64,000 bases of DNA from Variovorax paradoxus. GTDB lineage: Bacteria; Pseudomonadota; Gammaproteobacteria; Burkholderiales; Burkholderiaceae_C. A program made the position numbers and the translations under genes. This document shows, piece after piece, positions 37,110-46,900 of this stretch (its first letter is position 1; every line of letters starts with the position of its first letter). The stretch is from the NCBI RefSeq assembly GCF_009755665.1, contig NZ_CP046622.1:2604001-2668000 (forward strand). Direction: 5' to 3'. The notes beneath the pieces were generated by a model that had not been told where the DNA came from, ran no database searches, and was given only the letters and a program-made list of their open reading frames with translations.

Positions 37110-38975
37110 ATGTCTTATCTCGTGCTCGCTCGCAAGTTCCGTCCGAAAACCTTTGGCGAGATGGTCGGTCAGGGGCACGTGGTGCAGGCGCTCGAGAACG
37201 CGTTGACCACGCAGCGCCTGCATCACGCCTACCTTTTTACCGGCACGCGGGGCGTGGGCAAGACCACGGTGTCGCGCATCCTGGCCAAGTCGCTCAACTG
37301 CCAGGGTCCGGATGGGCAGGGCGGCATCACGGCCACGCCTTGCGGGGTGTGCCAGGCCTGCAAGGACATCGATTCGGGCCGCTTCGTTGATTACACCGAA
37401 CTGGACGCGGCCTCGAACCGCGGCGTGGACGAGGTGCAGTCGCTGCTCGAGCAGGCGGTTTACAAGCCGGTGCAGGGGCGCTTCAAGGTCTTCATGATCG
37501 ACGAAGTGCACATGCTCACCAACACCGCGTTCAACGCGATGCTGAAGACGCTCGAAGAGCCGCCCGAATACCTCAAGTTCGTGCTGGCAACGACCGATCC
37601 GCAGAAAGTGCCGGTCACGGTGCTGTCGCGCTGCCTGCAGTTCAATCTGCGGCCCATGGCGCCTGAAACGGTGCTCGAACACCTGACGAGCGTGCTGCAG
37701 ACCGAACAGGTACCGGCCGAACCGCAGGCGCTGCGCCTTTTGGCTCGCGCGGCGCGTGGCTCGATGCGCGACGCGCTGTCGCTCACCGACCAGGCGATTG
37801 CCTTCGGCAACGGCGAACTGCTCGAAGCCGGCGTGCGGCAGATGCTCGGCAGCGTGGACCGAGGCCATGTGTTCAAGCTGATCGAGGCGCTGGCGCTGGG
37901 TGACGGCAAAACGGTGGTCGATACCTCCGAGGCGCTGCGGCGCGACGGCATGTCGGCTGCCTCTACGCTGGAAGAAATGACGGCCGTGCTTCAGGCCATG
38001 GCCGTGCTGCAGGCGGTGCCTTCGCGCGCGGAGTCGGCCGATTCGGCCACCGACCCCGATGCGGCCGATACAGCCCGCCTGGCATCGCTGATGCCGGCAG
38101 ACGAAACCCAACTGCTCTATAGCCTGTGCCTGCACGGCCGCGGCGAGCTGGGCCTGGCGCCCGACGAGTATGCGGCGCTGACGATGGTGCTGCTGCGGCT
38201 GCTGGCCTTCAAGCCTTCGGGCGCGGCCACTTCCTCATCGGCCCCTTCGGCTTCAGCGGAAAAAAAAACTCTGAATGACGCCCCACGGGCGGTTTTGGCG
38301 CCCACGGCGGCACCTGCGGCTCGGGTTGCACCGGTAGCCGAGGCACCCGCTCGGGCTGCCGCACCGGTGCCCCCGCAAGCCGATGCGGCACCGGCGGGCC
38401 AGCGCCTTGCGGTGGTGAGCGAACCGGTGCGGCAGGGCGGGCCGCCGAGGCCGCCCCCTTCGGCGGAGGCGCCGATTGGCGAAGACAGCCCCAGGGTGCT
38501 CGCGGTGCCGATTCGCGTACAGCCGCCGCCGGGCCAGCGGGACGTGCCTCGGCCCGACGGGCAGCGCGCCCCCGCAGCGCCCATTCCCCCCAGCGAAGAC
38601 GGCGATTTCTGGCATGCCACCGTCACGCAGATGATTGCGGCCGAGAGCATCAATGCCCTGGCGCGCGAGCTTGCGCTGCAGTCGCAACTTGTGGCGCGCG
38701 ACGTCGACCAGTGGATACTGCGCGTGGAGCGTGAACTGCTCAACCAGCCTTCGGCGCGCGAGAAGCTCGCCGACGCGCTCGCGGCCTTGGGCCACAGCGT
38801 GAAGCTGGCGATTGAAATCGGCGGCGTGGTCGACAGCCCCGCGCGCCGCAACAAGCACGCGGCCGACGAACGCCAGCGTGTGGCCGAAGAGGCGATTCGC
38901 AACGACCCCGAGGTGCAGATGCTGATGCGCGAATTCGATGCGAAGATCGTGCCTGGAACGCTCAAGCCCGCCTGA
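37110..38975 (+). CDS. dnaX: DNA polymerase III subunits tau and gamma
   Basis: Full-length tau is 621 residues. The clamp-loader AAA+ module begins [20 protein letters not shown]; Walker A is GTRGVGKT (45-52), and a zinc site uses Cys64, 78, 81 and 84. Walker B is [10 protein letters not shown] and sensor 1 is [11 protein letters not shown] Pro/Ala-rich linker (~370-480) leads to the tau-specific C-terminal domains that contact DnaB and the polymerase. The run of nine A at 38260-38268 can shift reading to a nearby stop, producing a ~389-residue gamma-like product. I prefer 37110 to the in-frame ATG at 37101 because homologues begin MSYxVLARK; TAGAAT sits 7 bases upstream with no SD. Confidence 0.97.
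   Translation: MSYLVLARKFRPKTFGEMVGQGHVVQALENALTTQRLHHAYLFTGTRGVGKTTVSRILAKSLNCQGPDGQGGITATPCGVCQACKDIDSGRFVDYTELDAASNRGVDEVQSLLEQAVYKPVQGRFKVFMIDEVHMLTNTAFNAMLKTLEEPPEYLKFVLATTDPQKVPVTVLSRCLQFNLRPMAPETVLEHLTSVLQTEQVPAEPQALRLLARAARGSMRDALSLTDQAIAFGNGELLEAGVRQMLGSVDRGHVFKLIEALALGDGKTVVDTSEALRRDGMSAASTLEEMTAVLQAMAVLQAVPSRAESADSATDPDAADTARLASLMPADETQLLYSLCLHGRGELGLAPDEYAALTMVLLRLLAFKPSGAATSSSAPSASAEKKTLNDAPRAVLAPTAAPAARVAPVAEAPARAAAPVPPQADAAPAGQRLAVVSEPVRQGGPPRPPPSAEAPIGEDSPRVLAVPIRVQPPPGQRDVPRPDGQRAPAAPIPPSEDGDFWHATVTQMIAAESINALARELALQSQLVARDVDQWILRVERELLNQPSAREKLADALAALGHSVKLAIEIGGVVDSPARRNKHAADERQRVAEEAIRNDPEVQMLMREFDAKIVPGTLKPA
38260..38291 (+). promoter_or_regulatory. dnaX slippery A-run and downstream hairpin (gamma-making frameshift)
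   Basis: Nine consecutive A (38260-38268) include A AAA AAA in the -1 slippery phase. After a -1 shift (or an added A) the next codons are AAC TCT GAA and then TGA at 38276; after loss of one A, CTC is followed by TGA at 38272. Both alternative frames stop within four codons. A 5-bp hairpin CGCCC-CAC-GGGCG (38279-38291) lies 11 bases downstream. Ribosomal -1 shifting (E. coli) and transcriptional slippage (Thermus) are both known ways to make gamma. Confidence 0.7.
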
Positions 38976-39027
38976 GCGCCGTCTCTTATCCTTCCCCATT
39001 TTTTCCAACCAACAATCAGGACCAACG

Positions 39028-39360
39028 ATGTTCAACAAAGGACAACTGGCCGGCCTCATGAAGCAGGCGCAGGCAATGCAGGACAACCTCAAGAAGGCCC
39101 AGGAAGAGCTGGCCACCATCGAGGTCGAAGGCGAATCGGGTGCCGGCCTGGTCAAGGTCGTGATGACCTGCAAGCACGACGTCAAGCGCATCACCATCGA
39201 CCCGAGCCTTCTGGCCGACGACAAGGACATGCTCGAAGACCTGGTGGCCGCCGCCTTCAACGCCGCGGTGCGCAAGGCCGAGGAAACCAGCGAACAGAAG
39301 ATGGGCAAGCTCACGGCCGGCATGCCGGGCCTGCCGCCCGGCATGAAGCTGCCGTTCTGA
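39028..39360 (+). CDS. ybaB: nucleoid-associated protein YbaB/EbfC
   Basis: A 110-residue YbaB/EbfC protein: [20 protein letters not shown], an amphipathic helix with Lys-rich repeats, then the strand-rich core ([18 protein letters not shown]) and a Gly/Pro C-terminus ([12 protein letters not shown]). Family dimers bind DNA as tweezers; the gene normally sits between dnaX and recR, exactly as here. ACCAACG precedes the start, so the ribosome site is weak, but an AGGA lies 9-12 bases upstream. Confidence 0.96.
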   Translation: MFNKGQLAGLMKQAQAMQDNLKKAQEELATIEVEGESGAGLVKVVMTCKHDVKRITIDPSLLADDKDMLEDLVAAAFNAAVRKAEETSEQKMGKLTAGMPGLPPGMKLPF

Positions 39361-39367
39361 GCCGTTG

Positions 39368-39958
39368 ATGGCCGACGCCAGTTCGCTCGACGCATTGGTC
39401 GATGCGTTGCGCCGCCTGCCCGGTGTCGGCGTGAAGTCGGCCTCGCGCATGGCTTTTCATTTGCTGCAGCACGACCGCGAAGGCGCACAGCTGCTCGCGC
39501 GTGCCCTGCAGCAGGCGGCCGGCAACGTGCGGCATTGCGAGCGCTGCAACACCTTCACCGAGGCGCCGGTCTGCAACGTGTGCCTGGACCCGCGCCGCGA
39601 CGCGAGCAAGCTCTGCGTGGTCGAAACGCCCGCCGACCAGGCCGCGCTCGAGCGCACGGGTGCATTCCGCGGCTACTACTTCGTGCTGATGGGCAAGCTC
39701 AGTCCGCTCGACGGCATCGGGCCCAAGGACATCGGCCTGCAGAAGCTCTTCGACCGCGCGCTCGACGGCACGGTCAGCGAGGTGATCCTTGCCACCAACT
39801 TCACGGCAGAGGGCGAAGCCACCGCGCACGTGATCGGCGAAGCCCTCAAGCAGCGCGGCCTCAACGTGACACGGCTTGCGCGCGGCGTGCCGGCGGGCAG
39901 CGAACTCGAATACGTCGATCTCGGCACCATCGCGCATGCGCTGGTAGACCGCAGGTAG
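39368..39958 (+). CDS. recR: recombination mediator RecR
   Basis: A 196-residue RecR. The N-terminal helix-hairpin-helix ([20 protein letters not shown]) is followed by a zinc finger with Cys57, Cys60, Cys69 and Cys72. The TOPRIM domain contains [17 protein letters not shown] and [20 protein letters not shown], and the C-terminus has [15 protein letters not shown]. With RecO/RecF it loads RecA at gaps. The ATG at 39368 is preceded in-frame by TTG at 39365; I take the ATG. It starts 7 bases after ybaB. Confidence 0.97.
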   Translation: MADASSLDALVDALRRLPGVGVKSASRMAFHLLQHDREGAQLLARALQQAAGNVRHCERCNTFTEAPVCNVCLDPRRDASKLCVVETPADQAALERTGAFRGYYFVLMGKLSPLDGIGPKDIGLQKLFDRALDGTVSEVILATNFTAEGEATAHVIGEALKQRGLNVTRLARGVPAGSELEYVDLGTIAHALVDRR

Positions 39959-39973
39959 GCACAGACAACCGAC

Positions 39974-40366
39974 ATGACTCTTTCACTGCTGACGATTGCC
40001 TACTGGTGCGTGTTCATTGCCTGCGGCCTGCCGTACCTGGCGGCATGGATCGCCAAGGTCGGCAGCTTCGGGCCGCGCGACAACATCCAGCCGCGCGATT
40101 GGGCCGCAAAGCAGAGCGGCTGGCGCGCACGCGCGAACAGCGCGCAGGCCAACAGCTTCGAAGGGCTGCCGTTCTTCATCGGCGCGGTGATCATTGCGCA
40201 TCAGCTCGGTGCGGCGCAGGCAAGGCTCGACATGCTTGCGGCTGCATATGTCGTCTTGCGCGTGATCTACATCGCGGTGTACATCAAGGGCATCGGCAGC
40301 GTGCGCAGCGCAGTGTGGGCACTCGGATTCCTGGTCAACATCGCGATTCTTTTCGTCGCGCGATAG
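39974..40366 (+). CDS. MAPEG-family membrane protein
   Basis: A 130-residue protein with four predicted helices (about 1-22, 62-80, 82-100 and 107-125). ANSAQANSFEGLPFFIGAVI is the family hallmark in the second helix, with the Glu that binds glutathione-type ligands in eukaryotic MAPEG enzymes. Bacterial relatives are mostly uncharacterised. It begins 15 bases after recR and may be co-transcribed, although the function is unrelated to DNA repair. Confidence 0.85.
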   Translation: MTLSLLTIAYWCVFIACGLPYLAAWIAKVGSFGPRDNIQPRDWAAKQSGWRARANSAQANSFEGLPFFIGAVIIAHQLGAAQARLDMLAAAYVVLRVIYIAVYIKGIGSVRSAVWALGFLVNIAILFVAR

Positions 40367-40511
40367 GCGCACCAAGCCATCGGAAGAGGCCTCGTAGAGG
40401 TCTTCATGTTTACGTAAAAACCCGCACGGGATGACCCCGATGCAGGCAACGTGGGCGCACCCCTAAGCTCGATTCAGTTCACCAGAATCAAAGAGCCCGC
40501 AGGACCGCTCC

Positions 40512-41546
40512 ATGCTCCATCGCAGAACCCTCATCACCGCCTCCGCAGTCGCTGCCGCAGCAGTTGCGCTGCCGCGGGTCTTTGCGCAAGCCAAACTCGA
40601 GAAGACGAAGATTTCCATCGCAGTCGGCGGCAAGGCGGCCTTCTACTACCTGCCTCTCACCATCTCCGAGCAGCTCGGCTACTTCAAGGCCGAAGGCCTC
40701 GAGGTCGAGATTTCCGACTTTGCCGGCGGTGCACGCGCGCTGCAGGCCGTGGTGGGCGGCTCGGCCGACGTGTGCTCCGGCGCCTACGAGCACACCATCA
40801 ATCTGCAGGCCAAGAACCAGTTCTTCCAGGCCTTCGTGCTGCAGGGCCGCGCACCGCAAATCGCGGTGGGCGTGTCGACCAAGAACATGGCGGGCTACGC
40901 CGGCATTGCCGACCTGAAGGGCAAGAAGATCGGCGTCTCGGCGCCGGGCTCGTCCACCAACATGGTGGCCAACCTCGTGCTCTCGCGCGGCGGCTTGAAG
41001 GCCAGCGACGTGAGCTACATCGGCGTGGGTGTCGCGGCCGGCGCGCTCACGGCGCTGCGCTCGGGCCAGATCGACGCCATCAGCAACACCGACCCGGTGA
41101 TGACCATGCTCGAGCAGAAGGGCGACGTGAAGATCATCAGCGACACGCGCACGCTCAAGGGCACGCAGCAGGTGTTCGGCGGTCCGATGCCCGCGGCCTG
41201 CCTCTACGCGCCGATGGACTTCATCCAGAAGAACCCCAACACCTGCCAGGCGCTGGCCAACGCCATCGTGCACGGCCTCAAGTGGCTGCAGACTGCGGGG
41301 CCCGGCGACATCATCAAGACGGTGCCCGAAACCTATCTGCTCGGCGACCGCGCGCTGTACCTTGCGTCTTTCGACAAGGTGCGCGAGTCGATTGCCACCG
41401 ATGGCCTCGTGCCGACCGAAGGGCCGAAGACGGCGCTCGCGGCCATCTCCAGCTTCGACACGGCAGTGAAGGCCGACAAGATCGACCTCGCCAAGACCTA
41501 CACCAACGATTTTGCCCGGCGCGCGAAGGACAGGTTCAAAGCCTGA
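40512..41546 (+). CDS. ABC transporter substrate-binding protein (NrtA/SsuA/TauA-like)
   Basis: A 344-residue periplasmic binding protein with an export signal (MLHRRTLITASAVAAAAVAL, Tat-like twin Arg). The mature part has the NMT1/SsuA-like type-2 fold: GGKAAFYYLPLTISEQLGYF, then ISDFAGGARALQAVVGGSAD and LKGKKIGVSAPGSSTNMVAN. This family carries aliphatic sulfonates, taurine, nitrate or thiamine precursors; the ligand cannot be told. AGGA lies 8 bases before the start. A terminator separates it from its ATPase gene. Confidence 0.9.
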   Translation: MLHRRTLITASAVAAAAVALPRVFAQAKLEKTKISIAVGGKAAFYYLPLTISEQLGYFKAEGLEVEISDFAGGARALQAVVGGSADVCSGAYEHTINLQAKNQFFQAFVLQGRAPQIAVGVSTKNMAGYAGIADLKGKKIGVSAPGSSTNMVANLVLSRGGLKASDVSYIGVGVAAGALTALRSGQIDAISNTDPVMTMLEQKGDVKIISDTRTLKGTQQVFGGPMPAACLYAPMDFIQKNPNTCQALANAIVHGLKWLQTAGPGDIIKTVPETYLLGDRALYLASFDKVRESIATDGLVPTEGPKTALAAISSFDTAVKADKIDLAKTYTNDFARRAKDRFKA

Positions 41547-41565
41547 CCTCCGAACGTCCCCGCGA

Positions 41566-41587
41566 CCCGGCTTCGGCCGGGTTTTTT
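41566..41587 (+). terminator. intra-operon terminator after binding-protein gene
   Basis: CCCGGC-TTCG-GCCGGG followed by six T. The UUCG tetraloop hairpin lies 20 bases after the binding-protein stop and 14 bases before the ATPase start, so it should reduce transcription of the ATPase and permease relative to the binding protein. Confidence 0.85.
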
Positions 41588-41600
41588 CTTGCAGCCAGAC

Positions 41601-42416
41601 ATGTCCGACTACGCACTCGAACTTCTCTCCATCAGTTGCACCTTTCACTCGAAGGACGATCCGGGCCAGCGCTACACCGCGGTGGCAGACACCACGCTGC
41701 GCGTCAGGGCAGGGGAGTTCGTTTCTGTGGTGGGGCCAACAGGGTGCGGCAAGTCGACGTTGCTGAACGTGGGGGCGGGTCTGCTCGAGCCTTCTTCGGG
41801 CACGGTGAAGGTTTTTGGCGAGACGCTTGCGGGCGTGAACGCGCGGGCGGGCTACATGTTCCAGACAGAGGCGCTGATGCCGTGGCGCAGCGCCGTCGCC
41901 AACGTGATGGTGGGGCTGCAGTACCGCGGCGTGCCCGAGGCCGATGCACGCGAACAGGCCGAGGCGTGGCTTTCGCGCGTGGGCCTTTCGGGTTTCGGCG
42001 ACCGCTATCCGCATCAGCTTTCGGGCGGCATGCGCAAGCGGGTGGCATTGGCGCAAACACTGGTGCTCGACCCCGACATCATCCTCATGGATGAGCCGTT
42101 CAGCGCGCTCGACATCCAGACCCGGCAGCTGATGGAAAACGAAGTGCTTGAACTCTGGAGCGCCAAGAAGAAGGCAGTGCTCTTCATCACGCACGATCTT
42201 GATGAGGCGATTGCGATGAGCGATCGCGTTGTGGTGCTGTCGGCCGGGCCGGCCACGCACCCCATCGGCGAATTCACCATCGACCTTGCCCGCCCGCGCG
42301 ACGTGGCCGAGGTGCGGACGCAGCCGCGCTTTGTCGAACTGCACACGCAGATCTGGGAAGTGCTGCGCGACGAAGTGCTCAAGGGCTACGCGCAGCAATT
42401 GAGGAAGGCCGCATGA
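41601..42416 (+). CDS. ABC transporter ATP-binding protein (NrtD/SsuB/TauB-like)
   Basis: A 271-residue ABC ATPase. Walker A is GPTGCGKS (45-52), the Q-loop is in FQTEALMPWRSAVANV, the ABC signature is LSGGMRKRVALAQ, Walker B is IILMDEPFSALD, and the H-loop is LFITHDLDEAI. The MPWRSAVANV motif and length match ATPases of nitrate/sulfonate/taurine importers. The ATG at 41601 has a poor SD right after a terminator's T-run. The stop overlaps the permease start by 4 bases. Confidence 0.93.
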   Translation: MSDYALELLSISCTFHSKDDPGQRYTAVADTTLRVRAGEFVSVVGPTGCGKSTLLNVGAGLLEPSSGTVKVFGETLAGVNARAGYMFQTEALMPWRSAVANVMVGLQYRGVPEADAREQAEAWLSRVGLSGFGDRYPHQLSGGMRKRVALAQTLVLDPDIILMDEPFSALDIQTRQLMENEVLELWSAKKKAVLFITHDLDEAIAMSDRVVVLSAGPATHPIGEFTIDLARPRDVAEVRTQPRFVELHTQIWEVLRDEVLKGYAQQLRKAA

Positions 42417-43246
42417 TGCCGCGCCTGAACGAACGCAATGCGCGTTTCTGGCAGCTGGTGCTGCTCGTGGTCTTGCTGGTGGCCTGGCACGTGGCGTCGC
42501 GCAATCAGCAGATCGCGTTCTTTCTGGGTGAGCCCATTCAGGTGGCTGGCCGCATCTGGAGCTGGTTTCTGCCGTTCGAAGTGCCGCCGAACCTGTTGTT
42601 CCCTGAGGGGCTGAAAGGCAACGCGGACATCTACCGCCACCTGGGCACCACGCTGCTCGAGACGGTGCTGGCCTTCGGCATTGGCACGGTGCTCGGCCTG
42701 GCGTGCGGGCTCTGGCTGGCGCTGGCGCCCACGGCGAGCCTGATTCTCGATCCCTACATCAAGGCCGCCAACTCGATGCCGCGCGTGATCCTGGCGCCGA
42801 TCTTCGCGCTGTGGTTCGGCCTGGGCATCTGGAGCAAGGTGGCGCTGGCCGTCACGCTGGTGTTCTTCATCGTGTTCTTCAACGTCTACCAGGGCGTGCG
42901 CGAGGTCAGCCCCGTGGTGCTGGCCAACGCGAAGATGCTGGGCGCCAATCAGCGGCAGCTGCTGCGCACCGTGTATCTGCCCAGCGCTACCAGCTGGGTG
43001 TTCTCGAGCCTGCACACGTCGGTGGGCCTGGCCTTCGTGGGTGCGGTGGTAGGGGAGTACCTGGGGTCGGCGCGCGGCGTGGGCTACCTGATACTGCAGG
43101 CCGAAGGCACCTTCGACGTCAACACGGTGTTTGCCGGCATCGTGGTGCTCACGGCCTTTGCGCTGCTGCTCGACGGCCTGGTCGGGCTCATCGAGAAGCG
43201 CCTGATGAAGTGGCAGCCACGCAGCGGCGAGACCGAAAAGCTCTAG
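42413..43246 (+). CDS. ABC transporter permease (SsuC/TauC-like)
   Basis: A 277-residue permease with about six helices. The binding-protein-dependent transport domain runs ~85-265, and the EAA loop lies around LANAKMLGANQRQLLRTVYL, followed by PSATSWVFSSLHTSVGLAFV. A ~40-residue periplasmic-facing loop between the first two helices (WSWFLPFEVPPNLLFPEG) is longer than in typical SsuC. Coupled to the ATPase by ATGA. Convergent with mltD 6 bases downstream. Confidence 0.93.
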   Translation: MMPRLNERNARFWQLVLLVVLLVAWHVASRNQQIAFFLGEPIQVAGRIWSWFLPFEVPPNLLFPEGLKGNADIYRHLGTTLLETVLAFGIGTVLGLACGLWLALAPTASLILDPYIKAANSMPRVILAPIFALWFGLGIWSKVALAVTLVFFIVFFNVYQGVREVSPVVLANAKMLGANQRQLLRTVYLPSATSWVFSSLHTSVGLAFVGAVVGEYLGSARGVGYLILQAEGTFDVNTVFAGIVVLTAFALLLDGLVGLIEKRLMKWQPRSGETEKL

Positions 43247-43252
43247 CCGGGT

Positions 43253-44854
43253 TCAGCGCTTCTTCTTTGCCGGCGTGCCGCCGCGCTTTTCGCGCACGAC
43301 CTGCTGCTTGCCGCTGGACTTTGTCACGTTGCCGCGTGCGGCAGTCGCCTTTACCGCGCTGCTTCCGCGCTTGGTGCTTGCGCGGCCGCGAGCCTGTCCG
43401 CCCCCCGATCCGACGCGAGCCGCGGGTGCGGCTCGAACCGGAAGGTATACGACCACGCTATAGCCGCGCTTGAACGCATGATTGGGCTTGACATCGTTCC
43501 ACTCGGCCACGTTGGCGGGCGCGAGCTTGTAGCGGCGGGCGATGCTGGCTACGCTGTCGTTGCGGCCCGCCTTGATGGTGGTGCGGCGGTTGACGATCTC
43601 GGGCTGGAAGCTCAGGTGCCCGCTGTCGGCGACCAGGGCCGTCACATCTTCTTTCACGCGGGCACCGCGCGGCACGATGAGCGTGGAGCCGGCCTTGATG
43701 AGCATGCGCGGCGGAATGCTGTTGAGCGCACGCAGATCGGACTCGCTCATGCCCGAGCGCTGGGCGGCATCGGCCACCGTCATGGTGTTGGGAACCACCC
43801 ATGCCGTCCAGCTGGCGTACTGGCCTTGCGAGTAGGCGTCGAAATTGCGCTGGAACACGGCGGCGTTGTCCCAGGGCAGCAGGATCTGCTGCGTTCCGGC
43901 CGCAAGCAGCACCGGCTTGTGCGCGGCGGGGTTCAGGGCGCGAAAGTCTTCGAGCCGAACGTCGGCCAGCTTTGCCGCCAGCTCGACGTCGAGGTCGCGC
44001 GTGAGCGTCACGGTCTGGAAGTACGGGTGGTTGGCGATCAGCGGCAGTTCGGCGTTGAACGCCTGCGGGTTCGCAACGATGTTCTTCACGGCCTGCAGCT
44101 TGGGCACGTAGAGCCGCGTTTCGGCCGGCATGGAAAGATCGCTGTAGGTGGTGGGCAGGCCAAGGCGCTGGTTCTTGGCAATGGCGCGGCTCACGCTGCC
44201 TTCGCCCCAGTTGTACGCGGCCAGCGCAAGCTGCCAGTCGCCAAACATGCGGTAGAGCTTTTGCAGGTAGTCCAGCGCGGCGCGGGTCGATGCCACCACG
44301 TCGCGGCGGTCGTCGCGGAAGATGTTCTGCTTCAGGTCGAAGTCGGTGCCTGTGGCCGGCATGAACTGCCACATGCCCGCGGCGCGCGCGCTGGAAATGG
44401 CCTGCGGGTTGAACGCGCTTTCGATGTACGGCAGCAGCGCGAGTTCGGTGGGCATGTTGCGCCGCTCGAGTTCCTCGACGATGTGGAACATGTACTTGTT
44501 CGAGCGCTCGGTCATGCGCTGGATGTAGTCGGGCCGGCTGGCATACCACTGCTCTCGGTCGCGCACGAGGTCGCTCTCGAGGTTGGGCATCTTGAAACCG
44601 CGGCGGATGCGATCCCACATGTCGGCGGGCGGTGCGAGCGTGACCACGCTTTGCGAATGCGCTTCGCTGCTGGTGATGGGGGTGAGCGGGCCGCCCGGAT
44701 AGACAGGCGCCGCGCTGCCGGCCACCTTGGACGCGGTACCGCCCGTGGTGGCGGATTGTGCGGAAGTGCCGGACGAAGACGGGGTCGTGGTGGTGCCCGC
44801 GCAGCCCGCGAGCAACAGTGAACCTGCAAGGCAGGCAGCAGCGATAAATTTCAT
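43253..44854 (-). CDS. mltD: membrane-bound lytic murein transglycosylase D
   Basis: A 533-residue lipoprotein with lipobox LLAGC (Cys18). The SLT catalytic domain (~90-260) includes [20 protein letters not shown], in which Glu is the general acid, then [12 protein letters not shown] and [13 protein letters not shown]. Two LysM-type modules follow (around [20 protein letters not shown] and [20 protein letters not shown]). The last ~60 residues are Lys/Arg/Ser-rich, beyond the usual family end. It cleaves peptidoglycan glycan strands. I start at 44854 because ATGA overlaps the gloB stop; a start at 44872 is also in frame. Confidence 0.93.
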   Translation of the reverse strand: MKFIAAACLAGSLLLAGCAGTTTTPSSSGTSAQSATTGGTASKVAGSAAPVYPGGPLTPITSSEAHSQSVVTLAPPADMWDRIRRGFKMPNLESDLVRDREQWYASRPDYIQRMTERSNKYMFHIVEELERRNMPTELALLPYIESAFNPQAISSARAAGMWQFMPATGTDFDLKQNIFRDDRRDVVASTRAALDYLQKLYRMFGDWQLALAAYNWGEGSVSRAIAKNQRLGLPTTYSDLSMPAETRLYVPKLQAVKNIVANPQAFNAELPLIANHPYFQTVTLTRDLDVELAAKLADVRLEDFRALNPAAHKPVLLAAGTQQILLPWDNAAVFQRNFDAYSQGQYASWTAWVVPNTMTVADAAQRSGMSESDLRALNSIPPRMLIKAGSTLIVPRGARVKEDVTALVADSGHLSFQPEIVNRRTTIKAGRNDSVASIARRYKLAPANVAEWNDVKPNHAFKRGYSVVVYLPVRAAPAARVGSGGGQARGRASTKRGSSAVKATAARGNVTKSSGKQQVVREKRGGTPAKKKR

Positions 44855-45630
44855 CGGAAGTCGTTTTTCCATTGGCGCAGTGCGGCAAACACATCGGCTT
44901 CGCCCGCATTCGCGGAAAGCTCGGCGTGCTCGCGCACCGCTCTAAGGACAGTGGCTTCGCGGCTGCGAAGAAAAGGGTTGATTCGGCGTTCGGTGGCCAG
45001 TTGCGAAGGCAGCGTGGGCTGCCCCTGCGCGCGCAGGCTTTCGCAATGCGCGGTGTACTGAGTCAGATCGGTATTGCCGGGTTCCACCGCCTGAGCGAAA
45101 CGCAGGTTAGCAAGTGTGTATTCATGCGCACAACATACGCGGGAGTCGCCGGGCAGTGCTGCAAGCGCATCGAGCGAAGCCAGCATTTGCGCCGGCGTGC
45201 CTTCGAACAGGCGGCCGCAACCGCCGGAGAACAGCGTGTCGCCGCAAAACAGCAGCGGCGCCTGGCCTTGGTGTGCCGGCAAGAAGTACGCAATGTGGCC
45301 GGCCGTGTGGCCCGGCACGTCGATGACCTGGAAGCGCAGCCCGAGCACTTCGGCGGTGTCGCCATGCGAAAGCGGCGTGAAGGGTTCGGGGATGCGCTCG
45401 CGCGCGGGGCCGAACACCGGCGCGCCGGTTGCCGCATGGAGCGCGGCCACGCCGCCCGTGTGATCGGGGTGGTGGTGCGTGACTAGAATCGCGGCGAGCT
45501 GCAGCTTGTCGCGCGTCAATGCGTTGAATACCGGTTGAGCGTCGCCCGGGTCCACCACGATCGCGTTGGAACCGTCCTGCAGCATCCAGATGTAGTTGTC
45601 AGCGAAGGCGGGCAGCGGAACAAGGGTCAT
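44851..45630 (-). CDS. gloB: hydroxyacylglutathione hydrolase (glyoxalase II)
   Basis: A 259-residue metallo-beta-lactamase-fold enzyme. THHHPDH at 51-57 supplies the first metal site, with [14 protein letters not shown] and [18 protein letters not shown] completing the binuclear centre. [14 protein letters not shown] and the C-terminal RRINPFLRS form the glutathione-binding domain. It converts S-D-lactoylglutathione to lactate. The start codon shares CATG with the oppositely oriented methyltransferase start, so the two 5' ends overlap. TATAAT 10 bases upstream suggests a leader of only a few bases. mltD is coupled downstream. Confidence 0.96.
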   Translation of the reverse strand: MTLVPLPAFADNYIWMLQDGSNAIVVDPGDAQPVFNALTRDKLQLAAILVTHHHPDHTGGVAALHAATGAPVFGPARERIPEPFTPLSHGDTAEVLGLRFQVIDVPGHTAGHIAYFLPAHQGQAPLLFCGDTLFSGGCGRLFEGTPAQMLASLDALAALPGDSRVCCAHEYTLANLRFAQAVEPGNTDLTQYTAHCESLRAQGQPTLPSQLATERRINPFLRSREATVLRAVREHAELSANAGEADVFAALRQWKNDFR

Positions 45631-46399
45631 GAGCGGTCAAATTATAGGTTTGCAGGATTGGTTCGCGACCCCCCCCGGCCGCTATCTCCTGGCGTGGGAG
45701 CAGGCCCAGTTCGACGAAGCCGTGGCGGATGTCTTCGGCTATCACGCGCTGCAGCTGGGCGCCGCCGAGATCGAGGGGCTGCGCGCCAACCGCATGCCGC
45801 ACCGCTGGCTCGCCTTGAGCGACCCTCTGCAGCAACCCGGCAGGGCCGCGCTGTTCACCGACTTTGCGGCGCTGCCGTTCGCGGCCAATAGTCTCGACCT
45901 TGTGGTGCTGCCGCACGCACTGGAGCTGAGCCCCGACCCCCACGCCACCTTGCGCGAGGTGGAACGGGTGCTGGTGCCCGAAGGCCGCGTGGTGATCTGC
46001 GGCCTGAACCCGGCCAGCCTGTGGGGCATGCGGCAGCGCCGTGCGCACCTGTACCGCAAGCTCGGCTTGGGCGAACTCTTTTTGCCCGAGGGCGGCGAGT
46101 TCATCGGCTACTGGCGCATTCGCGATTGGCTGCGGCTCTTGAGCTTCGAGGTGGAGTCGGGGCGTTTTGGCGTTTACCGGCCCGCAGTGCGCAGCGAGGC
46201 ATGGCTCGAGCGCTGCCGCTGGATGGATACCGCCGGCGAGCGCTGGTGGCCGATTTTTGGTGCGGTGTATTTCCTGGTGGCCGTCAAGCGGGTGCGCGGC
46301 ATGCGCCTGTTGGGAGCCGAGTGGCGCCGCGCCGCAGCGCGTGCGACAGCGCCGGTGCCCCTGGCGGGCAAGGTGCACAAGGCCGACCACGCCGACTGA
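45629..46399 (+). CDS. SAM-dependent methyltransferase-like protein (Methyltransf_11 type)
   Basis: A 256-residue protein beginning [20 protein letters not shown]. Its C-terminal half of the Rossmann domain is evident: [20 protein letters not shown] (motif II) and [19 protein letters not shown] (motif III). The canonical glycine-rich motif I is replaced by a degenerate [11 protein letters not shown] segment. It is conserved next to rnhA and gloB in many proteobacteria as an uncharacterised methyltransferase. Overlapping head-to-head start codons with gloB; rnhA follows 41 bases downstream. Confidence 0.8.
   Translation: MSGQIIGLQDWFATPPGRYLLAWEQAQFDEAVADVFGYHALQLGAAEIEGLRANRMPHRWLALSDPLQQPGRAALFTDFAALPFAANSLDLVVLPHALELSPDPHATLREVERVLVPEGRVVICGLNPASLWGMRQRRAHLYRKLGLGELFLPEGGEFIGYWRIRDWLRLLSFEVESGRFGVYRPAVRSEAWLERCRWMDTAGERWWPIFGAVYFLVAVKRVRGMRLLGAEWRRAAARATAPVPLAGKVHKADHAD
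45641..45646 (-). promoter_or_regulatory. -10 element of gloB inside the methyltransferase gene
   Basis: Minus strand TATAAT, a perfect -10, 10 bases from the gloB start codon. It lies within the first codons of the divergent methyltransferase. No convincing -35 is seen. Confidence 0.5.
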
Positions 46400-46440
46400 T
46401 TGAATCAATGATCGATTGAAAGACGAAGGAAAAGAAAGTT

Positions 46441-46890
46441 TTGAACGAAGTCGTGATCTACACCGATGGTGCGTGCAAAGGCAACCCGGGCCCCGGTGGC
46501 TGGGGCGCGTGGCTCAAATCTGGCGCCACCGAAAAAGAGCTGTTCGGCGGCGAACTCAACACCACCAACAACCGCATGGAGCTCACGGCCGTGATCGAGG
46601 GCCTCGCCGCTCTCAAGCGGCCCTGCAAGGTCATTCTCTACCTCGACAGTCAATACGTGCGCATGGGCATCACCGAGTGGATCCGCGGCTGGAAAGCCAA
46701 GGGCTGGCGCACCTCGACCAAGCAGCCGGTGAAGAACGTGGAACTCTGGCAGAAGCTCGACAAGCTGGTGGCGGAGGGCGGCCACGTCATCGAATGGCGC
46801 TGGGTCAAGGGCCACTCGGGCGACCCGGGCAACGAGCGCGCCGACATGCTTGCGAACAAGGGCGTGGACAAGGCCCTCGGGCGAATCTAG
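46441..46890 (+). CDS. rnhA: ribonuclease HI
   Basis: A 149-residue RNase HI, which removes RNA from RNA-DNA hybrids. Catalytic residues are all present: Asp9 ([15 protein letters not shown]), Glu47 (NNRMELTA), Asp69 (YLDSQYV), His125 ([14 protein letters not shown]) and Asp135. The start codon is TTG at 46441, supported by AAGGAAAAGAAAG upstream; there is no in-frame ATG at the right place. Convergent with moeA. Confidence 0.96.
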   Translation: MNEVVIYTDGACKGNPGPGGWGAWLKSGATEKELFGGELNTTNNRMELTAVIEGLAALKRPCKVILYLDSQYVRMGITEWIRGWKAKGWRTSTKQPVKNVELWQKLDKLVAEGGHVIEWRWVKGHSGDPGNERADMLANKGVDKALGRI

Positions 46891-46900
46891 GCCCCGGGGG

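Noticed and set aside
40367..40511. Possible riboswitch upstream of the ABC importer
   Set aside because: I looked for TPP-type core words and found none; the hairpin near 40381-40403 has bulges and no T-run.
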